From Lysobacterales bacterium (lineage in GTDB: Bacteria; Pseudomonadota; Gammaproteobacteria; Xanthomonadales; Ahniellaceae), in NCBI GenBank assembly GCA_016703225.1, contig JADJCM010000010.1, positions 220,734 to 284,733 of the forward strand: a stretch of 64,000 bases of DNA, given 5' to 3'. The position numbers and the translations under genes are program-made. Shown here piece after piece: positions 36,138-45,250 of this stretch; positions within the stretch are counted from its first letter, which is position 1; each line of letters starts with the position of its first letter. The notes under the pieces are model-generated. The model saw only the letters and a program-made list of their open reading frames with translations, ran no database searches and was not told the DNA's origin.

Positions 36138-37202
36138 ATGGGTCCGATCCAACTCGAACCGAACCAGGTCGCCGCCGAGCTCTCGCGTTTTGGAGAAAAG
36201 CTCGCCAAGGGCATGAAAGTACTGAAAGATGTTCCTGAGGTGCACTACGGCGCCAGCGACAAGCAGGAGATCTACCGCGAAGACAAGGTGGTCGTGTACC
36301 GCTTTACCAGCAAGCACAAGGTGACGCACAAGACGCCGCTGCTGATCGCCTATGCGCTGGTCAATCGCCCGTACATGGTCGACCTGCAGGACGACCGCTC
36401 GATCGTGAAGAGCCTGCTCGAAGCCGGCCATGACGTGTACCTGATCGACTGGGGTTATCCCGATCCGTCCGATCGCTACGTGACCCTGGATGACTACATC
36501 AACGGCTACCTGCGCCGTTCGGTCAAGGCCGTGTCGAAACACACCGGGGTGGCGAAGATCAACCTGCTCGGCATCTGCCAGGGCGGCGCCTTCAGCCTCT
36601 GCTACGCCAGCATCTACCCGGAAACGCTGCAGAACTTGATCACGATGGTCACGCCGGTCGACTTCCAGACCCCGGACAACATGCTCAGCCACTGGACCCG
36701 CGGCATGGACGTGGACCTGTTTGTCGACACGCTCGGCAACGTGCCGGCCGACCTGATGAACTGGTGCTACCTGACGCTGAAACCCTATCGCCTGCTGCAG
36801 CAGAAGTACGTCGGCCTGACCGACATCCTCGACAACCCGGCCGAGATGGAGAACTTCCTGCGCATGGAGAAGTGGATCTTCGACTCGCCCGATCAGGCCG
36901 GCGAAGCCTTCCGCCAGTTCATCAAGGACTTCTATCAGGGCAACAAGCTGATGAGAGGCGGCTTGAAGATCGGATCGAAAGACATTGATTTGAAAGCAAT
37001 CAAGCTGCCGATCCTGAACATCTTCGCCGAGCAGGACCATCTCGTGCCGCCGAACGCGTCGCGCGCGCTTAAAGGCGCCACCTCGACCCGCGACTACACC
37101 GAACTGTCGTTCAAGGGCGGCCACATCGGCATCTACGTCTCCGGCCGTGCCCAGCGCGAAGTCCCGCCGGCGATCGACCAGTGGTTGCGCAAGCGCGGGT
37201 AG
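36138..37202 (+). CDS. phaC: Class III PHA synthase catalytic subunit PhaC
   Basis: The 354-residue alpha/beta-hydrolase polymerises (R)-3-hydroxyacyl-CoA into storage polyester. The nucleophile Cys148 lies in the lipase-like box GICQGG, Asp300 in AEQDHLVPP and His329 in KGGHIGIYVSG. The size (about 40 kDa) fits class III, which needs PhaE. GGGAGC precedes ATG 36138. The operon partner is directly upstream and the precursor-supplying reductase genes are opposite. Confidence 0.96.
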   Translation: MGPIQLEPNQVAAELSRFGEKLAKGMKVLKDVPEVHYGASDKQEIYREDKVVVYRFTSKHKVTHKTPLLIAYALVNRPYMVDLQDDRSIVKSLLEAGHDVYLIDWGYPDPSDRYVTLDDYINGYLRRSVKAVSKHTGVAKINLLGICQGGAFSLCYASIYPETLQNLITMVTPVDFQTPDNMLSHWTRGMDVDLFVDTLGNVPADLMNWCYLTLKPYRLLQQKYVGLTDILDNPAEMENFLRMEKWIFDSPDQAGEAFRQFIKDFYQGNKLMRGGLKIGSKDIDLKAIKLPILNIFAEQDHLVPPNASRALKGATSTRDYTELSFKGGHIGIYVSGRAQREVPPAIDQWLRKRG

Positions 37203-37211
37203 GCGAGTTGG

Positions 37212-37958
37212 TCAGAAGCTGATGAACAGCCCGCCGTTGACCGGCAGGTTGACGCCGGTGAGGAAGCCGGCGTCGTCGGCGGTGAGGAACTCGACCGCGC
37301 GGGCGATGTCCTCGGGCTCGCCAATGCGGCCGACCGGGATCTGGTTGACGATCTGGTTGCGGATGTTCTCGGGGATCGCCATGACCATGGCGGTGCGGCA
37401 GTAACCGGGCGAGACCGAGTTGACGGTAACGCCCTTGCGCGCGACTTCGCGCGAGAGCGCCATGGTGAAGCCGTGCAGGCCGGCCTTCGAGGCCGAGTAG
37501 TTGGTCTGGCCGAACTGGCCGGTCTGGCCGTTCACCGAGGAAATGTTCACGATGCGGCCGAAGCCGCGGTCGCACATGCCGTCGACGACCGCGCGCGTCA
37601 TGAAAACCACGCCGTCGAGGTTGACCCGCATCAGGTCGGTCCACTGTGCCGTGGTCATCTTGCGCAGGGTGGCGTCGCGGGTGATGCCGGCGGCATTCAC
37701 CAGCACGTCGACCTGACCGTGGCGGGCAACGACGCGTGCCACCAGATCAGAGCAGGACTGCTCGTCGGCGACATTCAGCGGCTCGAACGCCACACGCTCG
37801 CCCAGGTCCGCCATCTCCTCACGAAACGCGGCGATGCGGTCGGCGCGCGCATCGAGGTCGGCGGCGATCACCCTGCGACCCGCCTGCGCCAGCTTGCGGC
37901 AGATCGCCGAGCCCAAACCACCGATCCCGCCCGTGACAATGGCGACGCGCTGCGACAT
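37212..37958 (-). CDS. phaB: Acetoacetyl-CoA reductase PhaB, first copy
   Basis: The 248-residue SDR enzyme reduces acetoacetyl-CoA to (R)-3-hydroxybutyryl-CoA with NADPH. It has VTGGIGGLGSAIC for the cofactor, NAAGITRD, the PhaB-typical NISSVNGQTGQFGQTNYSASKAGLHGF with the S-Y-K active site, and VSPGYC. It converges with phaC. Confidence 0.92.
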   Translation of the reverse strand: MSQRVAIVTGGIGGLGSAICRKLAQAGRRVIAADLDARADRIAAFREEMADLGERVAFEPLNVADEQSCSDLVARVVARHGQVDVLVNAAGITRDATLRKMTTAQWTDLMRVNLDGVVFMTRAVVDGMCDRGFGRIVNISSVNGQTGQFGQTNYSASKAGLHGFTMALSREVARKGVTVNSVSPGYCRTAMVMAIPENIRNQIVNQIPVGRIGEPEDIARAVEFLTADDAGFLTGVNLPVNGGLFISF

Positions 37959-38056
37959 GAGTTGAACCCCTGATTCAAATGGAGAAAGTGGAATCTATTG
38001 CTGCGCCGCAGAAAAAGCCATACGGCGAACGTCCACTACCGCGACGCAATTGAAAA

Positions 38057-38539
38057 TCAGCGTTTCCGATCACCTGGCTTGGGGGGTGCCTTGGGCGCGA
38101 CCTCGCCGACAAACTTCGACTGCATCTGCTTCCACAGGTCGAGGTTGCGTTCGGTCATCTCGTTCAACACTGACCACGGCGTCTGCCCGAGGATATTGTT
38201 CATCTGGCCGCGGAACTGCGTCTGCTGGTCTAGGAAGACCTGCATGCTGCGCTCGAGGTAACTGCCCATGAATCCCTGCAGCGAGTCGCCATAGAAGCGG
38301 ATCAGCTGCGACAGCAGCTTGGTGCTGAACAGCGGCTGCCCCTTTTCCTCGTGCTCACTGATGATCTGCAGCAGCACGGTGCGGGTCAGGTCGTCGCCGG
38401 TCTTGGCGTCGCGCACCTCGAAGTCTTCGCCGTCGACGACGAGCTGGCGCACTTCGTCGATGGTGATGTAACTCGAAATCTCGGTGTCGTAGAGCCGACG
38501 ATTCGGATACTTCTTGATGATGCGCGTGCTCTTGGTCAT
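38057..38539 (-). CDS. phaR: Polyhydroxyalkanoate synthesis repressor PhaR
   Basis: The 160-residue protein has the PhaR DNA-binding N-terminal domain (RIIKKYPNRRLYDTEISSYIT, LVVDGEDFEVRDAKTGDDLTR) and the PHB-accumulation regulatory domain (LFSTKLLSQLIRFYGDSLQGF, LERSMQVFLDQQTQFRGQM). PhaR binds free PHA and promoters of phasin genes, and represses them when no polymer is available. It lies between the two phaB paralogues. Confidence 0.95.
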   Translation of the reverse strand: MTKSTRIIKKYPNRRLYDTEISSYITIDEVRQLVVDGEDFEVRDAKTGDDLTRTVLLQIISEHEEKGQPLFSTKLLSQLIRFYGDSLQGFMGSYLERSMQVFLDQQTQFRGQMNNILGQTPWSVLNEMTERNLDLWKQMQSKFVGEVAPKAPPKPGDRKR

Positions 38540-38619
38540 GGCTCGAACCTAGCAGAAGGCTTGTGCGGCGCACCAGAGGCAGTTCGACAATCCGGTGCGC
38601 GGCACAAAGCTTTTCGACG

Positions 38620-39360
38620 CTACCAGCCCATGTAGTGGCCGCCGTTGATGGACAGGTTGGCGCCGGTGATCCACGCGGCTTCGTCGTCGACCAGGAAGGC
38701 CACGGCGTAGGCGATCTCTTCGGGCTTGCCGAGGCGCCCGGTGGGAATTTGCGCGACGATCTTGGCGCGCACTTCCTCGGGTACCGCCATCACCATGTCG
38801 GTGGCGACGTAGCCGGGCGAGACGGTATTCACGGTGATGCCCAGCTTGGCGCTCTCCTGCGCCAGCGAAATGGTGAAGCCATGCATGCCGGCTTTGGCCG
38901 CGGCGTAGTTCGCCTGCCCGTACTGGCCCTTCTGGCCATTGATCGAGGCGATCTGCACGATGCGGCCCCACTGGCGCGCGCGCATGCCGTCGATCACCGC
39001 GCGGGTGACGTTGTAGCAGGAGTTCAGGTTGGTATTGATCACCTCCTGCCACTGCAATGCGCTCATGCGATGGAAGGTGGTGTCGCGGGTGATGCCGGCA
39101 TTGTTGATCAGGATGTCGACTTGTCCGATTTGGGCTTCGAGCGCCTTGATCATGGCTGCGGCGGTGTGCGGCTCGGCGACATCGCCGGGAACGATGCCGA
39201 TGTCGTAGCCGAGTCGTTTCTGTTCCGCCTGCCATGCTTGCGCGCGGCCCTCGTCGCGGTAGTTGGTGGCGACGCGGTGGCCGAGCTTGGCCAGCCGCTG
39301 GCAGATGGCGGTGCCGATGCCGCCGGTGCCACCGGTGACGAATGCAATACGTTGCGTCAT
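38620..39360 (-). CDS. phaB: Acetoacetyl-CoA reductase PhaB, second copy
   Basis: The 246-residue SDR is a paralogue of the 37212 gene, with VTGGTGGIGTAICQRLAKLG, INNAGITRDTTFHRM, IVQIASINGQKGQYGQANYA and the active-site S-Y-K. It is closer to Cupriavidus PhaB in the YGQANYAAAKAGMHGF stretch than the first copy. GGAGAGGG precedes ATG 39360. Two reductases in one cluster may give different substrate range or regulation. Confidence 0.92.
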   Translation of the reverse strand: MTQRIAFVTGGTGGIGTAICQRLAKLGHRVATNYRDEGRAQAWQAEQKRLGYDIGIVPGDVAEPHTAAAMIKALEAQIGQVDILINNAGITRDTTFHRMSALQWQEVINTNLNSCYNVTRAVIDGMRARQWGRIVQIASINGQKGQYGQANYAAAKAGMHGFTISLAQESAKLGITVNTVSPGYVATDMVMAVPEEVRAKIVAQIPTGRLGKPEEIAYAVAFLVDDEAAWITGANLSINGGHYMGW

Positions 39361-39401
39361 GTTCCCTCTCCAAGTTCCGCGGGCGCGGACATGCCGGGAT
39401 T

Positions 39402-40280
39402 CTAGACGTTGTCCGGTGGCGTGCGGGAGGGTATGGAAACAGGGATCTTGGCGATATCGAATGCGGCGACGGCCACCTGCAGGAGCGAGGTGACTGCGGT
39501 GCAATTGACCGGGTCGGGTTGGCCGAGGAAGCGCAGTGCGGCGCGCAGTGCGGGCAGTGGATCATCGGCGCTCACCGGCTGGCTGGTCAGCGACTTGCCG
39601 AGCTTGTGGCCGTGTTCGTCGAGCACCAGGGGCAGATGCAAGTAGCCCGGTGTCGGTAGCCCGAGTTGGCGCTGCAGCCAGATTTGGCGTGGCGTCGAGT
39701 CGAGCAGGTCGGCGCCGCGCACGACCTCGCTGATGCCCTGTGCGGCGTCGTCAACCACAACCGCGAGCTGGTAGGCGTGCAGTCCATCGTTGCGCTTCAG
39801 CACGAAGTCGCCGACCTCCTGGCGCAGATGCTGCCGATAGCGCCCGACGAGCGCATCGTCAAACTCGACGGTCAGCTCGGGCGCGCGCGCGCGCCACGCG
39901 TGCGCAGTCTGCGGGTCAGGATCGGCGCACGCGGCCAGATGCAGGCCGGCGCTGGCCTCAAGTTGCCGGCGACTACAGGCGCAGCGGAAGGCGATGCCGC
40001 GCTCGACCAGACGTGCCAACGCTGCTTCGTAGTGAAGCGCTCGTTCGCTCTGGCGCAGCACCGGTTCGTCCGAGTACATGCCAAATGCGGCCAGCGTGGC
40101 GAGGATGCGGCCGGCGGCGCCCGCCACCTCTCGTGGAGGGTCCAGGTCCTCGATGCGCACTAGCCAGGCGCCTCCCTCTGTGCGCGCGCGCAGCCAACTG
40201 CCGAGCGCAGCGACCAGCGACCCGAAATGCAGATCGCCGGTGGGCGAGGGGGCGAAGCGACCGCGGTAGTGGATGCTCAT
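39402..40280 (-). CDS. gluQ: Glutamyl-Q tRNA(Asp) synthetase
   Basis: The 292-residue enzyme is a GluRS-like protein lacking the anticodon-binding domain. It has [20 protein letters not shown] with the HIGH-like motif, VRIEDLDPPRE, zinc-ligand cysteines in FRCACSRRQLEA and the KMSKS-like KLGKS. It attaches glutamate to queuosine in tRNA-Asp. The ATG at 40280 is preferred; an in-frame TTG at 40292 also exists. The window also has queA and tgt, which make the queuosine it needs. Confidence 0.9.
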   Translation of the reverse strand: MSIHYRGRFAPSPTGDLHFGSLVAALGSWLRARTEGGAWLVRIEDLDPPREVAGAAGRILATLAAFGMYSDEPVLRQSERALHYEAALARLVERGIAFRCACSRRQLEASAGLHLAACADPDPQTAHAWRARAPELTVEFDDALVGRYRQHLRQEVGDFVLKRNDGLHAYQLAVVVDDAAQGISEVVRGADLLDSTPRQIWLQRQLGLPTPGYLHLPLVLDEHGHKLGKSLTSQPVSADDPLPALRAALRFLGQPDPVNCTAVTSLLQVAVAAFDIAKIPVSIPSRTPPDNV

Positions 40281-40407
40281 GTCCTCACGCAACGATCACG
40301 ATGCCGCCCGACCGCGAAACGGCAGTGGTCGTCGGCTTGAAAAACGGGCCCGAATCCGCACCATCTGCAACGCTGCCAATCTCGGCAGCGTTGCACGGAA
40401 CCGGCAC

Positions 40408-41304
40408 ATGTTACGCATCGCGCTCTTCATCGGCACCAATCTTGCCATCATGGTGCTGCTCGGCTTGATCGGCGCCATCTTCGGGATCGACCGCAACAGC
40501 GGCCTGGGCGGCTTGCTGCTGATGTCGGCGGTGATCGGCATGTCGGGCTCGTTCATCTCCCTTTTCCTGTCGAAGTGGATGGCCAAGCGCAGTACCGGCG
40601 CCCAGGTGATCGCGCAGCCGCGCAGTGAAACCGAAGCATGGCTGTTCGAGACCGTGCGGCGCCAGTCGGAGCGCGCTGGCATCGGCATGCCGGAAGTGGC
40701 GGTCTACGAGGCGCCCGAGATGAATGCCTTCGCGACCGGCTGGAATCGCAACAACGCGCTGGTCGCGGTCAGTACCGGCCTGCTGCGCAACATGAATCGA
40801 CGCGAAGTCGAAGCCGTGCTCGGCCACGAAATTTCGCATGTCGCGAACGGTGACATGGTCACGCTGACCCTGATCCAGGGCGTGCTCAACACCTTCGTGG
40901 TGTTCATCAGCAACATCGTTGCCTCGATCATCAGTTCGGCGCTGCGGCGCAATGATGACGATGGCCCGGGCGTGCTCGACTCGATCGCGCACACGCTGAT
41001 CTACATCGTGCTGCAGATCGTGCTCGGCCTGTTCGCATCGATCATCGTCATGTGGTTCTCGCGCCGCCGCGAGTTTCGCGCCGACGCAGGTGGCGCCGAG
41101 CTGTCCGGCCGCGAGCACATGATCGGCGCCCTGCGCCGTCTCGCCGGCGACTCGAACGAGCACGTGCTGCCCGACGACATGAAAGCGATGGGTATCTCCG
41201 GCGCCCGTCGCAGCGGCTTGCGCGCGCTGTTCATGACCCATCCGCCGATTGCCGATCGCATCGCCGCGCTGGAGCAGATGCCGCGGGCGGGTGTGGTCAG
41301 TTGA
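40408..41304 (+). CDS. htpX: Membrane protease HtpX
   Basis: The 298-residue protein is an inner-membrane M48 protease. Two N-terminal and two central transmembrane segments flank the zinc motif LGHEISHVANGD, with a third ligand in RREFRADAGGAEL. HtpX degrades damaged membrane proteins alongside FtsH. The start is ATG 40408, directly before the first hydrophobic helix. Confidence 0.95.
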   Translation: MLRIALFIGTNLAIMVLLGLIGAIFGIDRNSGLGGLLLMSAVIGMSGSFISLFLSKWMAKRSTGAQVIAQPRSETEAWLFETVRRQSERAGIGMPEVAVYEAPEMNAFATGWNRNNALVAVSTGLLRNMNRREVEAVLGHEISHVANGDMVTLTLIQGVLNTFVVFISNIVASIISSALRRNDDDGPGVLDSIAHTLIYIVLQIVLGLFASIIVMWFSRRREFRADAGGAELSGREHMIGALRRLAGDSNEHVLPDDMKAMGISGARRSGLRALFMTHPPIADRIAALEQMPRAGVVS

Positions 41305-41315
41305 TGGCTGGTAGA

Positions 41316-41380
41316 GCGTTCGGCTGAAGCCGAACCCACGGGGTGCCGGCTTCACCGTGGGTCCGGCTTCAGCCGGACGC
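41316..41380. repeat. REP-like doublet, second locus
   Basis: Two inverted units form the gap between convergent htpX and the FimX-like gene: GCGTTCGGCTGAAGCCGAACCCAC (41316-41339) and its inverse at 41357-41380 with core TCCGGCTTCAGCCGGA. The consensus matches the cluster at 30257-30363. Confidence 0.78.
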
Positions 41381-41392
41381 CTTGCAGGGGGA

Positions 41393-43465
41393 TCAGCCGA
41401 AGTCGTAGGACATGACCTTTTCGGGTTCCTGCAGAAAGTTGCCCTGCACGAAGTTGACGCCGCAGGAGAACAGGATCGACATCGATGCGGCGTCCTCGAC
41501 GAACTCGGCCACGGTCAGCTTGTCCATGCTGCGGGCCTGGTCGGCAAGTTCCTTGACCTTGGCCTGGTTGTCCTTGTTCTTCGGCAGTTCGGCCATGTAG
41601 GTGCGGTCGATCTTCAGGTACTTGGCGTCGACGTGCTTGAGCAACTGCATCGAGTTCAGACCGGAGCCGAACTGCTCGATCGCGAAGCTGGCGTGGAACT
41701 GTTCGAGGCCTTTCTGGAACGTACGCGCGGCCTTGAGGTTGGTGACCACCTTGCTCTCGGGCGCCTCGAAGACGAGGGCGTCGCCACGCAGGCGCGCAGC
41801 CTGCAGCTGGGTCGCAATCCACGGCAGGATCGCGGCGTCGTCCATGGTCTGCGGTGTGGTCTTGATGAAGAAGGTGCACTTGCGGCCTTCGCGCTCGCGT
41901 TCGGCGACCGTCTTGATCGCCTTGCCGATGACCCAGCGGTCGATTGCCGGCATCAGGCCGTTCTTCTCGGCGATCGGCAGGAAGTGCCCGGGCGAGATCT
42001 CGCCCTTGGGGCTGTTCAGGCGCAGCAGAATCTCGTAGAACTCGCCTTCCTCGCCCATCAGGCTGATGATCGGCTGGAAGTACAGGGTGAAGCCGTCGTG
42101 CGCGAGCGCGTCCTTGACCAGGTTCAGCCAGGCGCGTTGCTTCTCGGCATCGGCCTTGTCCTGCGCGGCGGGGTCGAAGATGCTGTAGCGGTTGCCGCCT
42201 TCGGTCTGCGCGGTCTTGAGCGCCCCCGCGGCTTCCGCGAGCATGTTCTGTGTGTTGGCGATCTTCTCGCCGATGAAGACCACGCCATTGCAGATGGTCA
42301 GGTTCACCGACTTGCCATTCAGCTCGAAAACGTGCTCCTCGAAGGCCTTGCGCAGGTTCTGCGCGATGGCTTCCGCCTTCTCGTGCGATAGGCGCGGCAG
42401 GATCACGCCAAAGTTGAATTCGCCGACGCGGGCGGCGATGTCGTTGTCACGCAGTTGCGACTTGAGCAGCTTGGCCATGTCTGCCAGCAGCAGGTCGGCA
42501 TTGCCGATGCCGACGGTGTCGAGCACCTTGCGGAAGTTGTCGGGTTCGATGAAGAACAGGGTCAGGTCGGACTTGCCGCTTGCGGCTTCGGCTGCGACGC
42601 GGTCGAGTTCGCTGATGAAGCTGCTGCGGTTGTAGAGACCGGTGACCAGATCCTGCGAGCGCAAGCGGTCCAGTTCGGCGGCCTGCTCGGCATCGATCTC
42701 CTGGCGGCGGAAGGTGATTTGGGTACAGGGTTCGCCCTCGAAGGTCGCTTCCTCGAACTGCATTACCGCGTCGAACTCGCCGCCGTCCAGACGCCGCGCC
42801 TTGATTTCCAGTCGTTCCGGCGGCTTCTCGCCCTTCGACATCTTGCGCAGCAGGGCCTTGAAGCTTTCGCCATGGGTCGGGGCAAGCATGTCCAGGATCG
42901 GCGTGCCTTCGATCTCCTCGAACTCGTCGTAGCCGAACATTTCCAGATACGCCTTGTTGGCGCGCACGTGCATGCCTTCATGGACGAAGGCAATCGGGTC
43001 GCGCGAGGAATCCAGCAGGGCGTCGCAGCGCTTCTCGACCTCGCGCAGGCTGGTTTCCAGGCGCCGCACCGCGCGCCGGGTCATGACGTCGGTGAACTCG
43101 CGACGCACGATCATCTGCAGGTGTTCGGCGCGCGACAGCAGCGCGCAGGCGCGAGCCCCGGCCATCGAGGCGTCGATGATCGATTTCTCGGTCACCTCCG
43201 ACACCAGCGCCACCACCGGGATGTCCTTGCTCGACTTGCGCACCGCTGCGACCGTTTCGATCAGCGTGGGCGACTTGTTCGCGGCATCGACAAGAATCAC
43301 GTCGGGGAGGTGTTCCTCGATCTGGTTCGCGAGCTCAGCGGCGGTCTCGGCACGCACTGGGCGCACGGGGATACCGCCGTTGCGCAGCGCGCTGATCAGC
43401 TGCTCGGCGATCTCCATCGAGTCCTCGACCATCAGCAGCCGAACGACCTGATCTTTTTGCGCCAT
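41393..43465 (-). CDS. FimX-like protein: REC, PAS, degenerate GGDEF and EAL
   Basis: The 690-residue protein has an N-terminal receiver-like domain (VRLLMVEDSMEIAEQL, ILVDAANKSP), a PAS domain (around residues 148-255), a degenerate GGDEF domain (AARVGEFNFGVIL replaces GGDEF) and a degenerate EAL domain (YEILLRL replaces EAL; missing the metal-binding residues). This matches FimX, which binds c-di-GMP through its dead EAL domain and localises type IV pilus assembly through PilZ and PilB. It is therefore predicted to be a c-di-GMP receptor, not an enzyme. Confidence 0.85.
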   Translation of the reverse strand: MAQKDQVVRLLMVEDSMEIAEQLISALRNGGIPVRPVRAETAAELANQIEEHLPDVILVDAANKSPTLIETVAAVRKSSKDIPVVALVSEVTEKSIIDASMAGARACALLSRAEHLQMIVRREFTDVMTRRAVRRLETSLREVEKRCDALLDSSRDPIAFVHEGMHVRANKAYLEMFGYDEFEEIEGTPILDMLAPTHGESFKALLRKMSKGEKPPERLEIKARRLDGGEFDAVMQFEEATFEGEPCTQITFRRQEIDAEQAAELDRLRSQDLVTGLYNRSSFISELDRVAAEAASGKSDLTLFFIEPDNFRKVLDTVGIGNADLLLADMAKLLKSQLRDNDIAARVGEFNFGVILPRLSHEKAEAIAQNLRKAFEEHVFELNGKSVNLTICNGVVFIGEKIANTQNMLAEAAGALKTAQTEGGNRYSIFDPAAQDKADAEKQRAWLNLVKDALAHDGFTLYFQPIISLMGEEGEFYEILLRLNSPKGEISPGHFLPIAEKNGLMPAIDRWVIGKAIKTVAEREREGRKCTFFIKTTPQTMDDAAILPWIATQLQAARLRGDALVFEAPESKVVTNLKAARTFQKGLEQFHASFAIEQFGSGLNSMQLLKHVDAKYLKIDRTYMAELPKNKDNQAKVKELADQARSMDKLTVAEFVEDAASMSILFSCGVNFVQGNFLQEPEKVMSYDFG

Positions 43466-43553
43466 GACGTCCCCGAAACGTTCTCAGGCGCCTTTTTACC
43501 GTATTCGCGCCGCCCGAGGCCAGCGTTTTGCCGATGGGCGGGCTTGACTGGGT

Positions 43554-44561
43554 TCAGTCGAACGCGGTTTTCGACGACCGTCCCGGGATCTCGCGCACCA
43601 GCTTCGGCACCAGATAGCCGGGCAACTGCGCGCGCAGGCCGGTGGCCAGGTCGCGGACCACGGCGTCGTCCACCTCGAAGTGGGCACTGCCGTGGACGCG
43701 GTCGAGCAGGTGCAGGTAATAGGGCAGTACGCCAGCGGCAAACAATGTTTCACTGAGCGCGGCCAACGCCGGCAACGAGTCGTTGACGCCCCGCAGCAGC
43801 ACGCTCTGGTTCAGCAGGGCCACGCCGCTGTCGCGCAGCGCGCTCAGGGCAGAACGTACCGTGGCATCGATCTCGCGGGCATGGTTGGCGTGGATCACGA
43901 AGGCGACCGGCCACGGCAGCCCGCCCAGCCAGTCCAGCAGCTCGCGGTCGATACGCTCGGGCAACACCAGCGGCAGCCTTGTGTGAATGCGCAGGCGGCG
44001 CAGATGCGGGATCGCGGCCAGTTGCAGCGTCAGTTCGCGCAGCTTGGAAGTGGCGAGCGCGAGTGGATCTCCGCCGCTCAACAGCACCTCGTGGATCGAT
44101 GGATCAGCGGCGATGGCGGCGACGGACTCGCGCCAGCCGCCGCGCGCCGCCAGTTCCTCCGCGTAAGGAAAGTGGCGGCGGAAGCAGTAGCGACAGTGGA
44201 TCGCGCAGCTGCCGGTCGTGATCAGCAGCGCACGGCCCTGGTACTTGTGCAGCACGCCGGGGGCATCGCGTGCAGCCAGGTCGCCGACCGCGTCGAAGCT
44301 GAAGCCCGGTGCAACGCGGTCCTCGTCGTCGAGCGGCAACACCTGACGCAGCAAGGGATCGGTGGCGTCGCCCGGACGCATGCGCGCGACATAGCCGCGC
44401 GGAACGCGCAACGGAAAGACGGCGCGGCCCATCTGTGCCAATCGTCCACGCAGTGCCGGCAGGCCGAGCACGTCGAGCAGTTCGTCGGGATCGGTGATGG
44501 CTTCGCGCCAGAGCTGTTGCCAGCCCGTAGGCTGCAAGGAGCGGGGGGTTGTCGGTATCAT
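43554..44561 (-). CDS. epmB: EF-P beta-lysylation lysine 2,3-aminomutase EpmB
   Basis: The 335-residue radical SAM/PLP enzyme converts L-lysine to (R)-beta-lysine for EF-P modification. The CxxxCxxC cluster is C119-C123-C126 in SCAIHCRYCFRRH, followed by LSGGDPLALATSKL and the PLP region. It diverges from efp, its target. The lysyltransferase EpmA is not in the window. Confidence 0.93.
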   Translation of the reverse strand: MIPTTPRSLQPTGWQQLWREAITDPDELLDVLGLPALRGRLAQMGRAVFPLRVPRGYVARMRPGDATDPLLRQVLPLDDEDRVAPGFSFDAVGDLAARDAPGVLHKYQGRALLITTGSCAIHCRYCFRRHFPYAEELAARGGWRESVAAIAADPSIHEVLLSGGDPLALATSKLRELTLQLAAIPHLRRLRIHTRLPLVLPERIDRELLDWLGGLPWPVAFVIHANHAREIDATVRSALSALRDSGVALLNQSVLLRGVNDSLPALAALSETLFAAGVLPYYLHLLDRVHGSAHFEVDDAVVRDLATGLRAQLPGYLVPKLVREIPGRSSKTAFD

Positions 44562-44624
44562 GCGCGCCCTGTCGCCGAACGCTCAGCGTACGGACCTTTG
44601 AAACTCTCGGGACTTTTCATTCTA

Positions 44625-44643
44625 GCCGCATTCCCGATGCGGC
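44625..44643 (+). promoter_or_regulatory. Hairpin in the efp leader
   Basis: A perfect seven-base-pair stem (GCCGCAT with ATGCGGC) closes a five-base loop and lies 21 bases before the efp start, in the divergent epmB-efp gap. It may be an mRNA leader structure or a protein-binding site. No other element of the promoter is clear. Confidence 0.35.
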
Positions 44644-44664
44644 TCTTCGCACTGGAGTATTGGC

Positions 44665-45231
44665 ATGGCCAGCTATGGCATGAACGACGTCAAGAACGGC
44701 ATGAAGATCATCGTGGACGGTTATCCGTGCGTGATCACCGCCACCGAGTACGTGAAGCCGGGCAAGGGTCAGGCTTTCACCCGCGTCAAGTACCGCAACA
44801 TCAAGAGCGGCCGCGTCGTCGAGATGACGATGAAGGCGACCGATTCGCTCGAAGCGGCCGACGTGCTCGATACCGACATGGAATACCTCTATGGTGATGG
44901 CGAATTCTGGCATTTCATGGACCCGACCAGTCATGAACAGGTCAGCGCCGACGCATCGGCAATGACCGAGGCGGTGAAATGGTTGAAGGGCAACGAGATG
45001 TGCATGGTCACGTTGTGGAATGGCGCACCGCTGGTGGTCACGCCGCCAACCTATGTCGAACTGCAGATCGTCGAAACCGATCCAGGCGTGCGTGGCGACA
45101 CCTCGGGTGGCGGCGGCAAGCCGGCCAAGCTCGAAACCGGCGCCGTGGTGCGTGTGCCGCTGTTCGTGCAGAACGGCGAAGTGCTGAAGTGCGACACCCG
45201 CACCGGCGAATACGTCTCGCGCGTCAAGTAG
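44665..45231 (+). CDS. efp: Elongation factor P
   Basis: The 188-residue factor has three beta-barrel domains. The loop that reaches the peptidyl-transferase centre carries K34 in [16 protein letters not shown], the residue beta-lysylated by EpmA/EpmB. C-terminal [20 protein letters not shown] is typical. EF-P relieves ribosome stalling at polyproline. Confidence 0.97.
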   Translation: MASYGMNDVKNGMKIIVDGYPCVITATEYVKPGKGQAFTRVKYRNIKSGRVVEMTMKATDSLEAADVLDTDMEYLYGDGEFWHFMDPTSHEQVSADASAMTEAVKWLKGNEMCMVTLWNGAPLVVTPPTYVELQIVETDPGVRGDTSGGGGKPAKLETGAVVRVPLFVQNGEVLKCDTRTGEYVSRVK

Positions 45232-45250
45232 TCCTGCAGCGAGCGTCGGC

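Noticed and set aside
42455..43756. 433-codon open frame opposite the FimX-like gene
   Set aside because: Antisense shadow without recognisable motifs.
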